A stretch of DNA of 13,362 nucleotides from Fidelibacterota bacterium UBA2986 (GTDB lineage Bacteria; Fidelibacterota; Marinisomatia; Marinisomatales; AB-629-J13): contig DEAI01000016.1 of assembly GCA_002346675.1 (NCBI GenBank), positions 120,146 to 133,507 on the forward strand, in the 5' to 3' direction. Below the pieces are notes generated by a model, which was not told the DNA's origin, did not search any database, and saw nothing but the letters and a program-made list of their open reading frames with translations. Of this stretch, positions 1 through 6,839 are shown piece by piece. Each line of letters begins with the position of its first letter. The stretch's first letter is position 1. The position numbers and the translations under genes are program-made.

Positions 1-675
1 ATATGGGCTGATGGTTTAGGTGGATATTGGCCGGGAAGAGCGTGGCAGACTATGATTCTATCAATTTCATATATTTATTTTATTTATTTTGGGATAAGAG
101 GTATTAAAAATCATCTTAAAAATGATGAAAACCTGGTGATAATTATATACTGTGTTGTATTGTATATGCTCTGGGTATTTTTTTTCCAAAATATAGTTTA
201 TAAGTCTAGACACATTATGCCTATTCTTATATTGATATTTATTTTAGTAACCATAGGTCAAAAATATTTTTCTGATTCAAAACAGATTTTTTTTAATATT
301 TCATCGTTGTTATTCTTTGTTGCCTTAATTACAATCACATCAAACTTAGTAATACAACATAAAAATCCTACTGCTATTTCTAAATTAAAAGACAGTCTAC
401 TTTATGAGCATTATGGGATAACGATAATTAGTACACCTTTAATTAATTATTATCTAAAAAGACATGGTGTAAAAGGTGATTTTATTAGTGTTGAAGATAA
501 TGAACAAATAATAACATTCAATTCATCCGGTAAAGATTTAGCTTTACTGATAGGGAGTTTTGAAAATCTATTTAATAATAACTATAGAGTTAATTATGAT
601 AGTACATATTTTCATAATCCATATGTAAATAGAATGTGGTCTGCAATTGAAACTTTTAAACTAGAAAAAAAATGA
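1..675 (+). CDS. Polytopic membrane protein, C-terminal part (probable GT-C type glycosyltransferase)
   Basis: The reading frame is open from base 1, upstream of the first ATG at 52 (residues IWADGLGGYWPGRAWQT lead into it), so this is the 3' end of a longer gene cut by the window edge and 52 is probably not the start. Four hydrophobic segments follow, counted from the ATG at 52: roughly residues 1-16, 27-49, 55-69 and 79-100. After them comes a soluble tail of about 100 residues. A short loop with SRHIMP before the third segment resembles the late loops of GT39/ArnT-like membrane glycosyltransferases, which use lipid-linked sugars at the inner membrane. The catalytic N-terminal half would lie outside the window, so the family assignment is an inference. 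The next gene begins one base after the stop, which suggests one transcript, perhaps for surface glycan synthesis. Confidence 0.6.
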   Translation: MWADGLGGYWPGRAWQTMILSISYIYFIYFGIRGIKNHLKNDENLVIIIYCVVLYMLWVFFFQNIVYKSRHIMPILILIFILVTIGQKYFSDSKQIFFNISSLLFFVALITITSNLVIQHKNPTAISKLKDSLLYEHYGITIISTPLINYYLKRHGVKGDFISVEDNEQIITFNSSGKDLALLIGSFENLFNNNYRVNYDSTYFHNPYVNRMWSAIETFKLEKK

Positions 676-676
676 T

Positions 677-2002
677 ATGGTAGATAATTCAAAATTACAT
701 ATTCTTGGAGCTGGCCCTGCCGGTCTTGCTACGGGTTATTATGCAAAAAAGAATAATATCTCTTTTAAAATATACGAAAGGTCAAATCAGGTTGGTGGAA
801 ATTGTAAAACTATATGTGATGGTCACTTCAGGTTTGACACTGGTGCACACAGATTCCATGATAAATATGATGATATAACTTCTGATATAAAAAATTTAAT
901 GGGTGATGAATTAAAAAAAGTTAATTCTCCCAGCAAAATCTATCATCAAGGGAAGTTGATAGATTTCCCATTAAATTTATTCAGCATATTTACTAACCTC
1001 GATAATTGTACAATAAGTAAAATTATTATCGAGAATATTTGCAATATGTTTACACGAAATTATCATTATAGTAATTTTAAGGAGCATGCTTATCACACAT
1101 ACGGAAAAACTTTATCTGAATTATTTCTCATAAATTATACCGAAAAGTTATGGGGTAGTCCTGCTGATAAATTAGATATTAAAGTCTCAGGTAATAGATT
1201 AAAAAATCTAGATATTAGTTCATTATTTAAACAATTAATTTTTAGTTCTGAAAGTGTTAAACATCTGGATGGTTCATTTTATTATCCTGTATATGGTTTT
1301 GGCACAATATTTGAAAAAATTAAAAATAGTATGGATCATGCTTCAATATGCTATAATGCTCCGATAACCAAATTATATCATAATGGTAATAATATAATAA
1401 AGATATCTGATCGTAATAATACAATTCAAAATATTGAAAAAGTGATAAGTACCTTACCAGTTGATATTTTGGTAAATGCTTTAGAACCAGGTCCGCCAAA
1501 AGAGATCAAAGATATAGTAGATAATATACACTATAGAAATTTATATCTATGTGTGATTTATTTAGACACACCTTATTTCACAAATAATGCATCAATTTAT
1601 TTCCCAGAATCCATATACCCATTTACACGTATATATGAGCCAAAAAATAGAAGTATTAAAATGGCCCCAAATGATAAAACATGTATTGTTATTGAAATTC
1701 CTTATGACCATGAGTTGTTAACATTTACATTAAAAAAAGAACAAATATATTCAATGATTTGTGAGATACTTTTGAGTAATGACTTAATTAAGAATGAGCA
1801 AATTATAGGATATAAGGTAATGAATATAAAGTATGCCTATCCAACTCTTAATATTGATAGCGAAAAAAAATTAGAACATGTTTTTTCATTTTTAAGTAAT
1901 TTTGAAAATTTATATACTATTGGTCGTAGTGCTAAATTTGTGTATACGCATACACACGATATTTTTAAGCAGGCTGATTTGCTTATAAAAAAAATATTAT
2001 AA
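677..2002 (+). CDS. FAD-dependent oxidoreductase, UDP-galactopyranose mutase / protoporphyrinogen oxidase-like
   Basis: The 441-residue protein opens with an FAD-binding Rossmann motif (ILGAGPAG, residues 9-16). The ribose-binding acidic residue E34 and a GG pair (40-41) follow, then FDTGAHRFH (53-61), typical of the amine oxidase / UGM-like superfamily. Residues near 154-178 (YTEKLWGSPADKL, then RLKNL) match the segment that reads roughly YTEKVWG...RIKGLSL in FAD enzymes often encoded with glycosyltransferases. The C-terminus (IGRSAKFVYTHTHD and a helix) fits the closing FAD-contact region. Members isomerise or oxidise sugar nucleotides, polyprenoids or porphyrinogens, so the substrate cannot be read from sequence. 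Coupling to the upstream membrane protein (one base apart) favours a glycan role. The convergent ferrochelatase makes a porphyrin role a weaker alternative. No clear Shine-Dalgarno is seen. The gene is extremely AT-rich. Confidence 0.75.
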   Translation: MVDNSKLHILGAGPAGLATGYYAKKNNISFKIYERSNQVGGNCKTICDGHFRFDTGAHRFHDKYDDITSDIKNLMGDELKKVNSPSKIYHQGKLIDFPLNLFSIFTNLDNCTISKIIIENICNMFTRNYHYSNFKEHAYHTYGKTLSELFLINYTEKLWGSPADKLDIKVSGNRLKNLDISSLFKQLIFSSESVKHLDGSFYYPVYGFGTIFEKIKNSMDHASICYNAPITKLYHNGNNIIKISDRNNTIQNIEKVISTLPVDILVNALEPGPPKEIKDIVDNIHYRNLYLCVIYLDTPYFTNNASIYFPESIYPFTRIYEPKNRSIKMAPNDKTCIVIEIPYDHELLTFTLKKEQIYSMICEILLSNDLIKNEQIIGYKVMNIKYAYPTLNIDSEKKLEHVFSFLSNFENLYTIGRSAKFVYTHTHDIFKQADLLIKKIL

Positions 2003-2995
2003 TCACCAACCTTTAATACTATTATTAATTATTGAATATAGCAATTTTATTTGATTATCGCCATCATTCAGACAGGGTATATATTCAAACTTTTCACCAC
2101 CATTAGTAATAAATAGTTTACGATACTGTATATTTATTTCTTCCAATGTTTCTAGGCAATCTACTGCAAAGCCCGGTGAAATAACCTGAATATATTTTGT
2201 ACCACTTGTTGCTTCATCGATTAACAGTTTGTCAATGTAAGGTTCTAACCATTTATCTGGGCCGAACCTTGATTGAAAAGCAACATCATAAGAATTCTCA
2301 TTAAGATTTAACTTTTCAGAAGTCAAACGGGCGGTCTTTTGGCAAAAACAATAGTAAGGGTCACCTTTTTCTAAATAACGATATGGCATTCCATGAAAGC
2401 TAAAAATCAATTTATCGGGCTTACCATTATTTTTAAAGCAGGCGTTGATGGATTTAACTAAGGCATTTATGTAATCATCTTGGTCATGGTATCCTGATAC
2501 AAATCTTAGTTCTGGCATCCAAGGTATATCTTTTAAATAGTTAGCTACGGCATCAAATGTACTAGATGTAGTTGGTGATCCTGTTTGTGGGTATAATGGC
2601 AAAACTAATATTTTAGAAATTTTTTCTTGCCTAAATATATTCATTGCCTCAGATATAGAAGGCGAGCCATAACGCATGCCAAGAGCCAATGTAATTCGTT
2701 TATCCAATATTGTTGATAGTTTTTCTACAATTTTTTTCGAAAAGGATAGCAGGGGAGAACCTTCATTTGTCCAAATGACTCTATATAGTTTCGCTGATTT
2801 TCTTGGTCTTAAATTGAGAATAATTAATTTAAGGATTGGAATCCATAATATCCTTGGTAAATTGATTACTCTTTTATCCATCAGAAATTCATTAATATAT
2901 TTCTTTAGATCTTTTATTGATGTAGAATTAGGAGTACCCAAATTGGAAATCAAGATTCCTATTTTATTATTAATATCTAAATAATCATTTTTCAT
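2003..2995 (-). CDS. hemH: Ferrochelatase
   Basis: This enzyme inserts Fe2+ into protoporphyrin IX in the last step of protoheme synthesis. The 330-residue length is normal for the family. Seen in the sequence: the N-terminal strand and loop ILISNLGTP (14-22), the WTNEGSPLL segment (75-83), LPLYPQ (132-137), the signature SFHGMP with the metal-binding and catalytic His201, the segment KGDPYYCFCQKTA (210-222), FQSRFGP (240-246), and the second active-site residue Glu282 in CLETLEEI. The start ATG is the first in frame, ten residues ahead of the conserved core, and has no obvious Shine-Dalgarno. The gene runs towards the FAD oxidoreductase, and its TGA stop lies immediately after that gene's TAA with no spacer. 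It is divergent from the TetR gene and shares a 189-base control region with it, so the regulator might also affect heme synthesis. That link is an inference. Confidence 0.96.
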   Translation of the reverse strand: MKNDYLDINNKIGILISNLGTPNSTSIKDLKKYINEFLMDKRVINLPRILWIPILKLIILNLRPRKSAKLYRVIWTNEGSPLLSFSKKIVEKLSTILDKRITLALGMRYGSPSISEAMNIFRQEKISKILVLPLYPQTGSPTTSSTFDAVANYLKDIPWMPELRFVSGYHDQDDYINALVKSINACFKNNGKPDKLIFSFHGMPYRYLEKGDPYYCFCQKTARLTSEKLNLNENSYDVAFQSRFGPDKWLEPYIDKLLIDEATSGTKYIQVISPGFAVDCLETLEEINIQYRKLFITNGGEKFEYIPCLNDGDNQIKLLYSIINNSIKGW

Positions 2996-3112
2996 TTTAT
3001 AAACTAAATATTTTTCTGAAGACTATTGTCTAATAATTGCAATGTACCTCATTCTTATATTTGAAGTTAATGGAAAATAATTTAAAAATTAGATACGATT
3101 CATTTGGAATTA

Positions 3113-3128
3113 TAAAACTATCGTTTTA
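3113..3128. promoter_or_regulatory. Inverted repeat, possible TetR operator half-site pair A
   Basis: TAAAAC and GTTTTA form a perfect 6-base inverted repeat around TATC, in the hemH-tetR divergent region. TetR-family regulators commonly bind such short palindromes near their own gene. With only 16 bases of AT-rich sequence, chance occurrence is quite possible. Confidence 0.3.
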
Positions 3129-3129
3129 C

Positions 3130-3151
3130 TTTTCGACTCATCATTCGAAAA
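3130..3151. promoter_or_regulatory. Inverted repeat, possible TetR operator B
   Basis: TTTTCGA (3130-3136) and TCGAAAA (3145-3151) form a perfect 7-base inverted repeat with an 8-base spacer. The arm centres are 15 bases apart, within the range of TetR-family operators. It lies 33 bases before the annotated TetR start and just upstream of a TATAAT box, so a bound repressor would plausibly block RNA polymerase. The CG pairs in the arms stand out from the AT-rich surroundings. This is the better of the two palindromes here. Binding is inferred. Confidence 0.4.
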
Positions 3152-3174
3152 TATATTTAAGTATTTAAGTATTT

Positions 3175-3180
3175 TATAAT
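3175..3180 (+). promoter_or_regulatory. TATAAT, possible -10 box of the tetR-led unit
   Basis: A perfect -10 consensus lies only 4 bases before the ATG at 3185. No convincing -35 box is seen 16-18 bases upstream. If it is used, transcription would begin at about 3186-3188, at or inside that ATG. The message would then be leaderless or would need the later ATG at 3221. AT-rich DNA yields such hexamers easily. Confidence 0.3.
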
Positions 3181-3184
3181 TAGT

Positions 3185-3781
3185 ATGTCAATTTCCCCAC
3201 GTCAATTAGAAGAAAGGAAAATGCGTCAAGAACGTATTTTGGCTGGTGCTCTATCAGTTTTCAAATCTAAAGGTTTGGATGGGGCAACTATGGATGAAAT
3301 TGCAAATACATCTGGATTTGGTAAAGCTACAATTTATTATTATTTTAAATCAAAAGAAGATGTTTTTTCAGCCATTTTAGTTGATGGCTGGAAGAATATA
3401 TGGGAATCATTAGAGCCGGTTATATCTGAAGATAGCTCTCCAAGAACAACCTTTGTTAGTGTATTAATAAAAATAGCTGAAAATGCACAAAACAGACCCG
3501 GGCTATTTGAATTTCTTTTTGATGTTCCTAAAGCAATTAAGTTAGATAATCAACCATGGAAAGAATACCAGAATCGACTCTATGCAATTATACAAGGTCT
3601 ACTAGATGATGGAATCAAACAAAACGAATTTCCCCAGATAAATCCGAAGCTTATGTTTAAAGCTCTGGGCGGGCTTTTTATGGGACTTGTATTTATGGGA
3701 GATAAAAAAGATCCAGTGACTGACAAAGATATTGAGAGTCTACTTAATGAATTAATCAGGGATCCCAAACTAAATAATTAA
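3185..3781 (+). CDS. TetR/AcrR family transcriptional regulator
   Basis: This 198-residue protein, a usual TetR-family length, is a one-component DNA-binding regulator and most often a ligand-released repressor. The N-terminal DNA-binding domain covers about residues 15-62: helix 1 around RQERILAGALSVFKSKG, then TMDEIANTSGFGKATIYYYF (36-55), the family's helix-turn-helix, followed by KSKEDVF. The remaining residues are helical and unrecognised, as is normal for the ligand-binding domain. The start is uncertain. ATG 3185 gives a charged N-terminal arm and sits just after a TATAAT box. A second in-frame ATG at 3221 (residue 13) follows AAGGA by two bases and would still keep the whole DNA-binding domain. 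The TonB-dependent receptor begins 8 bases after the stop, so the regulator probably heads and controls that unit. Inverted repeats upstream are candidate operators. The ligand is unknown; heme, porphyrin or iron status are guesses from context. Confidence 0.93.
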   Translation: MSISPRQLEERKMRQERILAGALSVFKSKGLDGATMDEIANTSGFGKATIYYYFKSKEDVFSAILVDGWKNIWESLEPVISEDSSPRTTFVSVLIKIAENAQNRPGLFEFLFDVPKAIKLDNQPWKEYQNRLYAIIQGLLDDGIKQNEFPQINPKLMFKALGGLFMGLVFMGDKKDPVTDKDIESLLNELIRDPKLNN

Positions 3782-3789
3782 CTTAAACA

Positions 3790-5952
3790 ATGTATTATTT
3801 GAGCTCATTTCTAATATTCACATCCTTTGTGAGCGGCTTATCTATTTCAGGTACAGTTTCTGATGCAAAATCTAAAAATCCATTAGAAAGTGTAAATATC
3901 ATTATTGATGAATTACAGATTGGTACGGCATCTGATAGCAATGGCTATTTTCGATTAGAGAATCTTCCTACAGGCCATCACAAATTACTTTATTCTTTAA
4001 TTGGTTATAAACCATTCACTCAATTATTACATATAAATGATACAAATCAAACACGTTTAGATATAAAACTTGAAAAGAGTCCAATTCAATGGAAAGCAAT
4101 TAATGTAATGGGATTTATTCCTTCCAAACATTCACCAGAGACAACGGAGATAGTAGAAAGAAATAAACTAACAAATACTGATCAAGAGACTCTTTCTGCT
4201 CTCCTGACCAATCTACATGGTATTGAAGTTCAGAGTGCTCATGAATATGGGCGAAATGTGAATATTTCAATTAGAGGTTCATCTGACTTCAAGCCAGGTG
4301 GCTACAACAATAGAGTTTTGCTGCTGCTTGACGGTTTCCCTGTTTCAATACCGAACTCTGGTTCATCAGATTGGAATGCAATACCATTTGAAACTATAAA
4401 ACATATTGAAGTTATTAGGGGCCCTGCTTCATCAGTCTATGGTCATAATTCTATGGGGGGGATTGTTAATTTAGTAACGGAAACAGGTAATCATTCAAAT
4501 AAATGGTACCCAAGGTTACGTTATGGTAGTTATAGTTCAAACGCCCTCTCCTTATCATATACTGGAATTATTAAAAATACAAAGATTGTTAGCTCAGTTG
4601 GTTATGGTAGTTCAAATGGTCACAGATTTAATTCAGGCTATGAACAAAAACGATTTTCCATCAAGCTAAATAAATCAATATCAAATAATCAACAGGCTCA
4701 ATTTTCATTCATCAATGCAAATAGTTTCAATGGTCAGCCTGGTTTTGTTTATCCAGATAATCCAGGTTTAAAATCTTACAGAGAGTCTAACCGATTGAGC
4801 AGTTATCTGCAGTTTTATTACAAAGCACTATTAGGTCAGAGTATAGCTTCTGTTTCAATAGCTTCAAATCAGTTTGATACTGACTATAACGATCGTAATG
4901 ATGCGCCGGAAAATAAAATCCTAGGTAGGACGCATTATCGGGACAAAAGCTATATTATTAGAGGCCAGCTACAGAGGTTTTTTGATGAAGAAACCAACCT
5001 GATAATAGGCACAGAAATATCCTTAGAACGGTCCAGATCCAATGTTCTGCGAAATATATATGTTCAACCAGAACAATTCACAGCTGCAGGTTTTGCACAA
5101 TTTAGAAAACAGATTTTTATTAAAACTATATTCGATTTTGGTTTAAGATATGATTTTAGAGAGGTAAAGGGTGGAGATGGATATAAGCCTAAATTATTTG
5201 AAGCAATCTCTCCAAAACTAAATCTATTTTATAGCCTGAATTCAAAATCAACAGTTTATATATCAATTAATCAAGGATTCAGAGCACCTTCTATTTCAGA
5301 ATTATTTTTAGAATATGAAAGTAGTTATGGTCTTCTGCTACTAGGCAATCCTACTTTAAAAGCAGAATCATTAACAAATATTGAAACAGGATTTAAGCAT
5401 CAAACAGAGTCAAATTTATCATTCTTTGGTAATCTTTTCTTCAATCGTTATAGAGATATGATTGATTTTGTTTACACCATACCTGTCAGATCTATCAATC
5501 GTGGAACAGTTCATGGCAGCGGTTTTGAATTTGGTTCTAACATAAATTTAATTCGAACCGGTTCAATAATTAATTTTAACTACAGCTATTTGAAAATGGA
5601 AAATATAAATAAAGATTTTCCATTACTGTATCGTCCGAATCACAAAATAAGATTCACCTTTTCACAGAAGATACCTAGTCTTGATTTTTCATTTTCAACT
5701 AGATATACCAGTACACAATTATATGAAGACTTTTTAAGTGATGACCATCCAATTGAAAATAACAAAGTTATTTTCCCACTAGAGACCCTTCCTGCAACGA
5801 TAATTACTGATGTGAGTTTATCTAAGACTATATTGGAATATGATTTGACAATTAAGGTCAAGAATCTTTTTGATAGGCAATATGTACTTATACAGCATTA
5901 CCCAATGCCTGGTAGAAACTTTGAAATATCAATTAATAAAGCAATAAAATAA
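3790..5952 (+). CDS. TonB-dependent outer-membrane receptor with N-terminal carboxypeptidase-regulatory-like domain
   Basis: The 720-residue protein is an energy-coupled outer-membrane channel for a scarce, bulky nutrient. It has a signal peptide (about 1-16, cut near SG/LS) and a CarboxypepD_reg-like beta domain at about 18-92 (ISGTVSDAKSKNPLESVNI, DSNGYFRLENLPTGHH). The plug domain at about 120-230 contains NISIRG, LLLDGFPV, and IEVIRGPASSVYGHNSMGGI with NLVT, a hallmark of the family. The remainder is a beta-barrel with alternating aromatic strands, a FRAPSISELFLEY-like segment, and a last stretch with VKNLFDRQYV and YPMPGRNFEI. It ends in KAIK rather than the aromatic residue common at barrel termini. 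No clear TonB box is seen. It lies between a TetR gene and a lipoprotein gene (gaps of 8 and 11 bases), and the neighbouring hemH makes heme, porphyrin or an iron chelate plausible substrates. Cobalamin or other ligands cannot be excluded. Confidence 0.93.
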   Translation: MYYLSSFLIFTSFVSGLSISGTVSDAKSKNPLESVNIIIDELQIGTASDSNGYFRLENLPTGHHKLLYSLIGYKPFTQLLHINDTNQTRLDIKLEKSPIQWKAINVMGFIPSKHSPETTEIVERNKLTNTDQETLSALLTNLHGIEVQSAHEYGRNVNISIRGSSDFKPGGYNNRVLLLLDGFPVSIPNSGSSDWNAIPFETIKHIEVIRGPASSVYGHNSMGGIVNLVTETGNHSNKWYPRLRYGSYSSNALSLSYTGIIKNTKIVSSVGYGSSNGHRFNSGYEQKRFSIKLNKSISNNQQAQFSFINANSFNGQPGFVYPDNPGLKSYRESNRLSSYLQFYYKALLGQSIASVSIASNQFDTDYNDRNDAPENKILGRTHYRDKSYIIRGQLQRFFDEETNLIIGTEISLERSRSNVLRNIYVQPEQFTAAGFAQFRKQIFIKTIFDFGLRYDFREVKGGDGYKPKLFEAISPKLNLFYSLNSKSTVYISINQGFRAPSISELFLEYESSYGLLLLGNPTLKAESLTNIETGFKHQTESNLSFFGNLFFNRYRDMIDFVYTIPVRSINRGTVHGSGFEFGSNINLIRTGSIINFNYSYLKMENINKDFPLLYRPNHKIRFTFSQKIPSLDFSFSTRYTSTQLYEDFLSDDHPIENNKVIFPLETLPATIITDVSLSKTILEYDLTIKVKNLFDRQYVLIQHYPMPGRNFEISINKAIK

Positions 5953-5963
5953 AGGAAACATTA

Positions 5964-6386
5964 ATGAAAATATTTATAAGTCTAGTATTATCATTACTTT
6001 TACTAATGTTAGTTTCTTGTGAAGATAAAAATAATAATGAAGAAACCTTGCCCGAATTTGGTTCAATCTCTGGAAATATTGATTTCTCTGGGACATGGCC
6101 TGATAGTGGTGAAGTTTTGGTTACTTTAGATACAGTTCATCCGCCACAAGGTCCTCCAGCAGCATTCGCCTACATTACAAGTGATAATGTACAAAATGAC
6201 ACTTATGGTTATAATTTTAGTAATCTTTCTTTTAGGAACTACGAGGCCATCACCGTTACTTACTGGCCGTTAGGGTATGAAACTGCTGGTACTAATTATA
6301 GTTTAATAGGTAGCTATATAAATAGCATAGACTTAACGCAAGGCAATCCAAACCTTACTATAGATATTGATGCAAACTTCAATTAA
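5964..6386 (+). CDS. Small lipoprotein of unknown function, probable partner of the TonB-dependent receptor
   Basis: This 140-residue protein has a lipoprotein signal: MK, a hydrophobic stretch (3-15), and a lipobox LVSC with the lipidated Cys19. A short Asn/Glu-rich linker follows (EDKNNNEET). The mature part begins GSISGNIDFSG and reads as a small beta-sandwich, with TWPDSGEVLVTLDTV, a Pro-rich turn HPPQGPPAAF, and NLSFRNYEAITVTYWPLGYE. This layout recalls carboxypeptidase-regulatory or cargo-type accessory domains. I do not recognise a named family. The start is well supported: AAAGGA (5951-5956) lies seven bases before the ATG and overlaps the receptor stop. The DUF454 gene starts three bases after the stop. 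The position suggests a surface or periplasmic lipoprotein helping the receptor capture or hand over substrate, which is an inference. Confidence 0.85.
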   Translation: MKIFISLVLSLLLLMLVSCEDKNNNEETLPEFGSISGNIDFSGTWPDSGEVLVTLDTVHPPQGPPAAFAYITSDNVQNDTYGYNFSNLSFRNYEAITVTYWPLGYETAGTNYSLIGSYINSIDLTQGNPNLTIDIDANFN

Positions 6387-6389
6387 AAT

Positions 6390-6776
6390 ATGGTTATCAG
6401 TAAAAATTTAGTAGTCAGATATTTCTGGATCATAATAGGTATTCTACTATCTATTATTGGTCTAATTGGAATAATATTACCTGGTTTACCTACCACACCA
6501 GTAATGATTCTTGCAGCGGCATGTTTTTTTCGTAGTTCAAAAAAATTATACACATGGGTCATTAAGAATAAATATTTTGGACAGCATGTTAAGAATTTCC
6601 GTGATTATAAAGGAATACCAAAAAAAGTTAAGCTAATGATAATAACATGGATGTGGATTTTTGTTTTAATTTCAGTACTATTTGGTATCCCAGATAATTT
6701 TTTATGGGCTAAGGTTTTAGCTTCACTAGCAGCTATCACAGGTACAGTATATATTATTACCCTCCGGACGATTTAA
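6390..6776 (+). CDS. DUF454 (YbaN-like) inner-membrane protein
   Basis: The 128 residues match the usual DUF454 length. Seen in order: a membrane segment (about 11-31) ending in the family motif GIILPGLPTTPVMILAAACF (27-46), then FRSSKKLYTWVIKNKYFGQH (47-66), FRDYKGIPKKVK (70-81), a third hydrophobic segment (about 82-99) and a fourth (about 106-124). These are the conserved blocks of the family, whose E. coli member is YbaN. The molecular function of DUF454 is not established. Here it is the last gene of the tight TetR, receptor and lipoprotein unit, which suggests a part in moving or handling the imported compound at the inner membrane. That is inferred from context only. No Shine-Dalgarno is visible; translation probably continues from the upstream gene, three bases away. 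A 63-base gap without a clear terminator follows. Confidence 0.9.
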   Translation: MVISKNLVVRYFWIIIGILLSIIGLIGIILPGLPTTPVMILAAACFFRSSKKLYTWVIKNKYFGQHVKNFRDYKGIPKKVKLMIITWMWIFVLISVLFGIPDNFLWAKVLASLAAITGTVYIITLRTI

Positions 6777-6839
6777 TCATTTTCCACTCAATATTTTAAA
6801 TGAGCTTATGTAAATAAGAATAAGTTTCAATTTATACTA

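Noticed and set aside
2676..2984. Open frame on the plus strand inside hemH
   Set aside because: It is antisense to a ferrochelatase with all active-site residues and shows no family features.
6777..6839. Short hairpin CTTAT-GTAA-ATAAG between the DUF454 and M28 genes as a terminator
   Set aside because: It has a five-base AT-rich stem and no T run after it, so whether the two units are transcribed separately is undecided.
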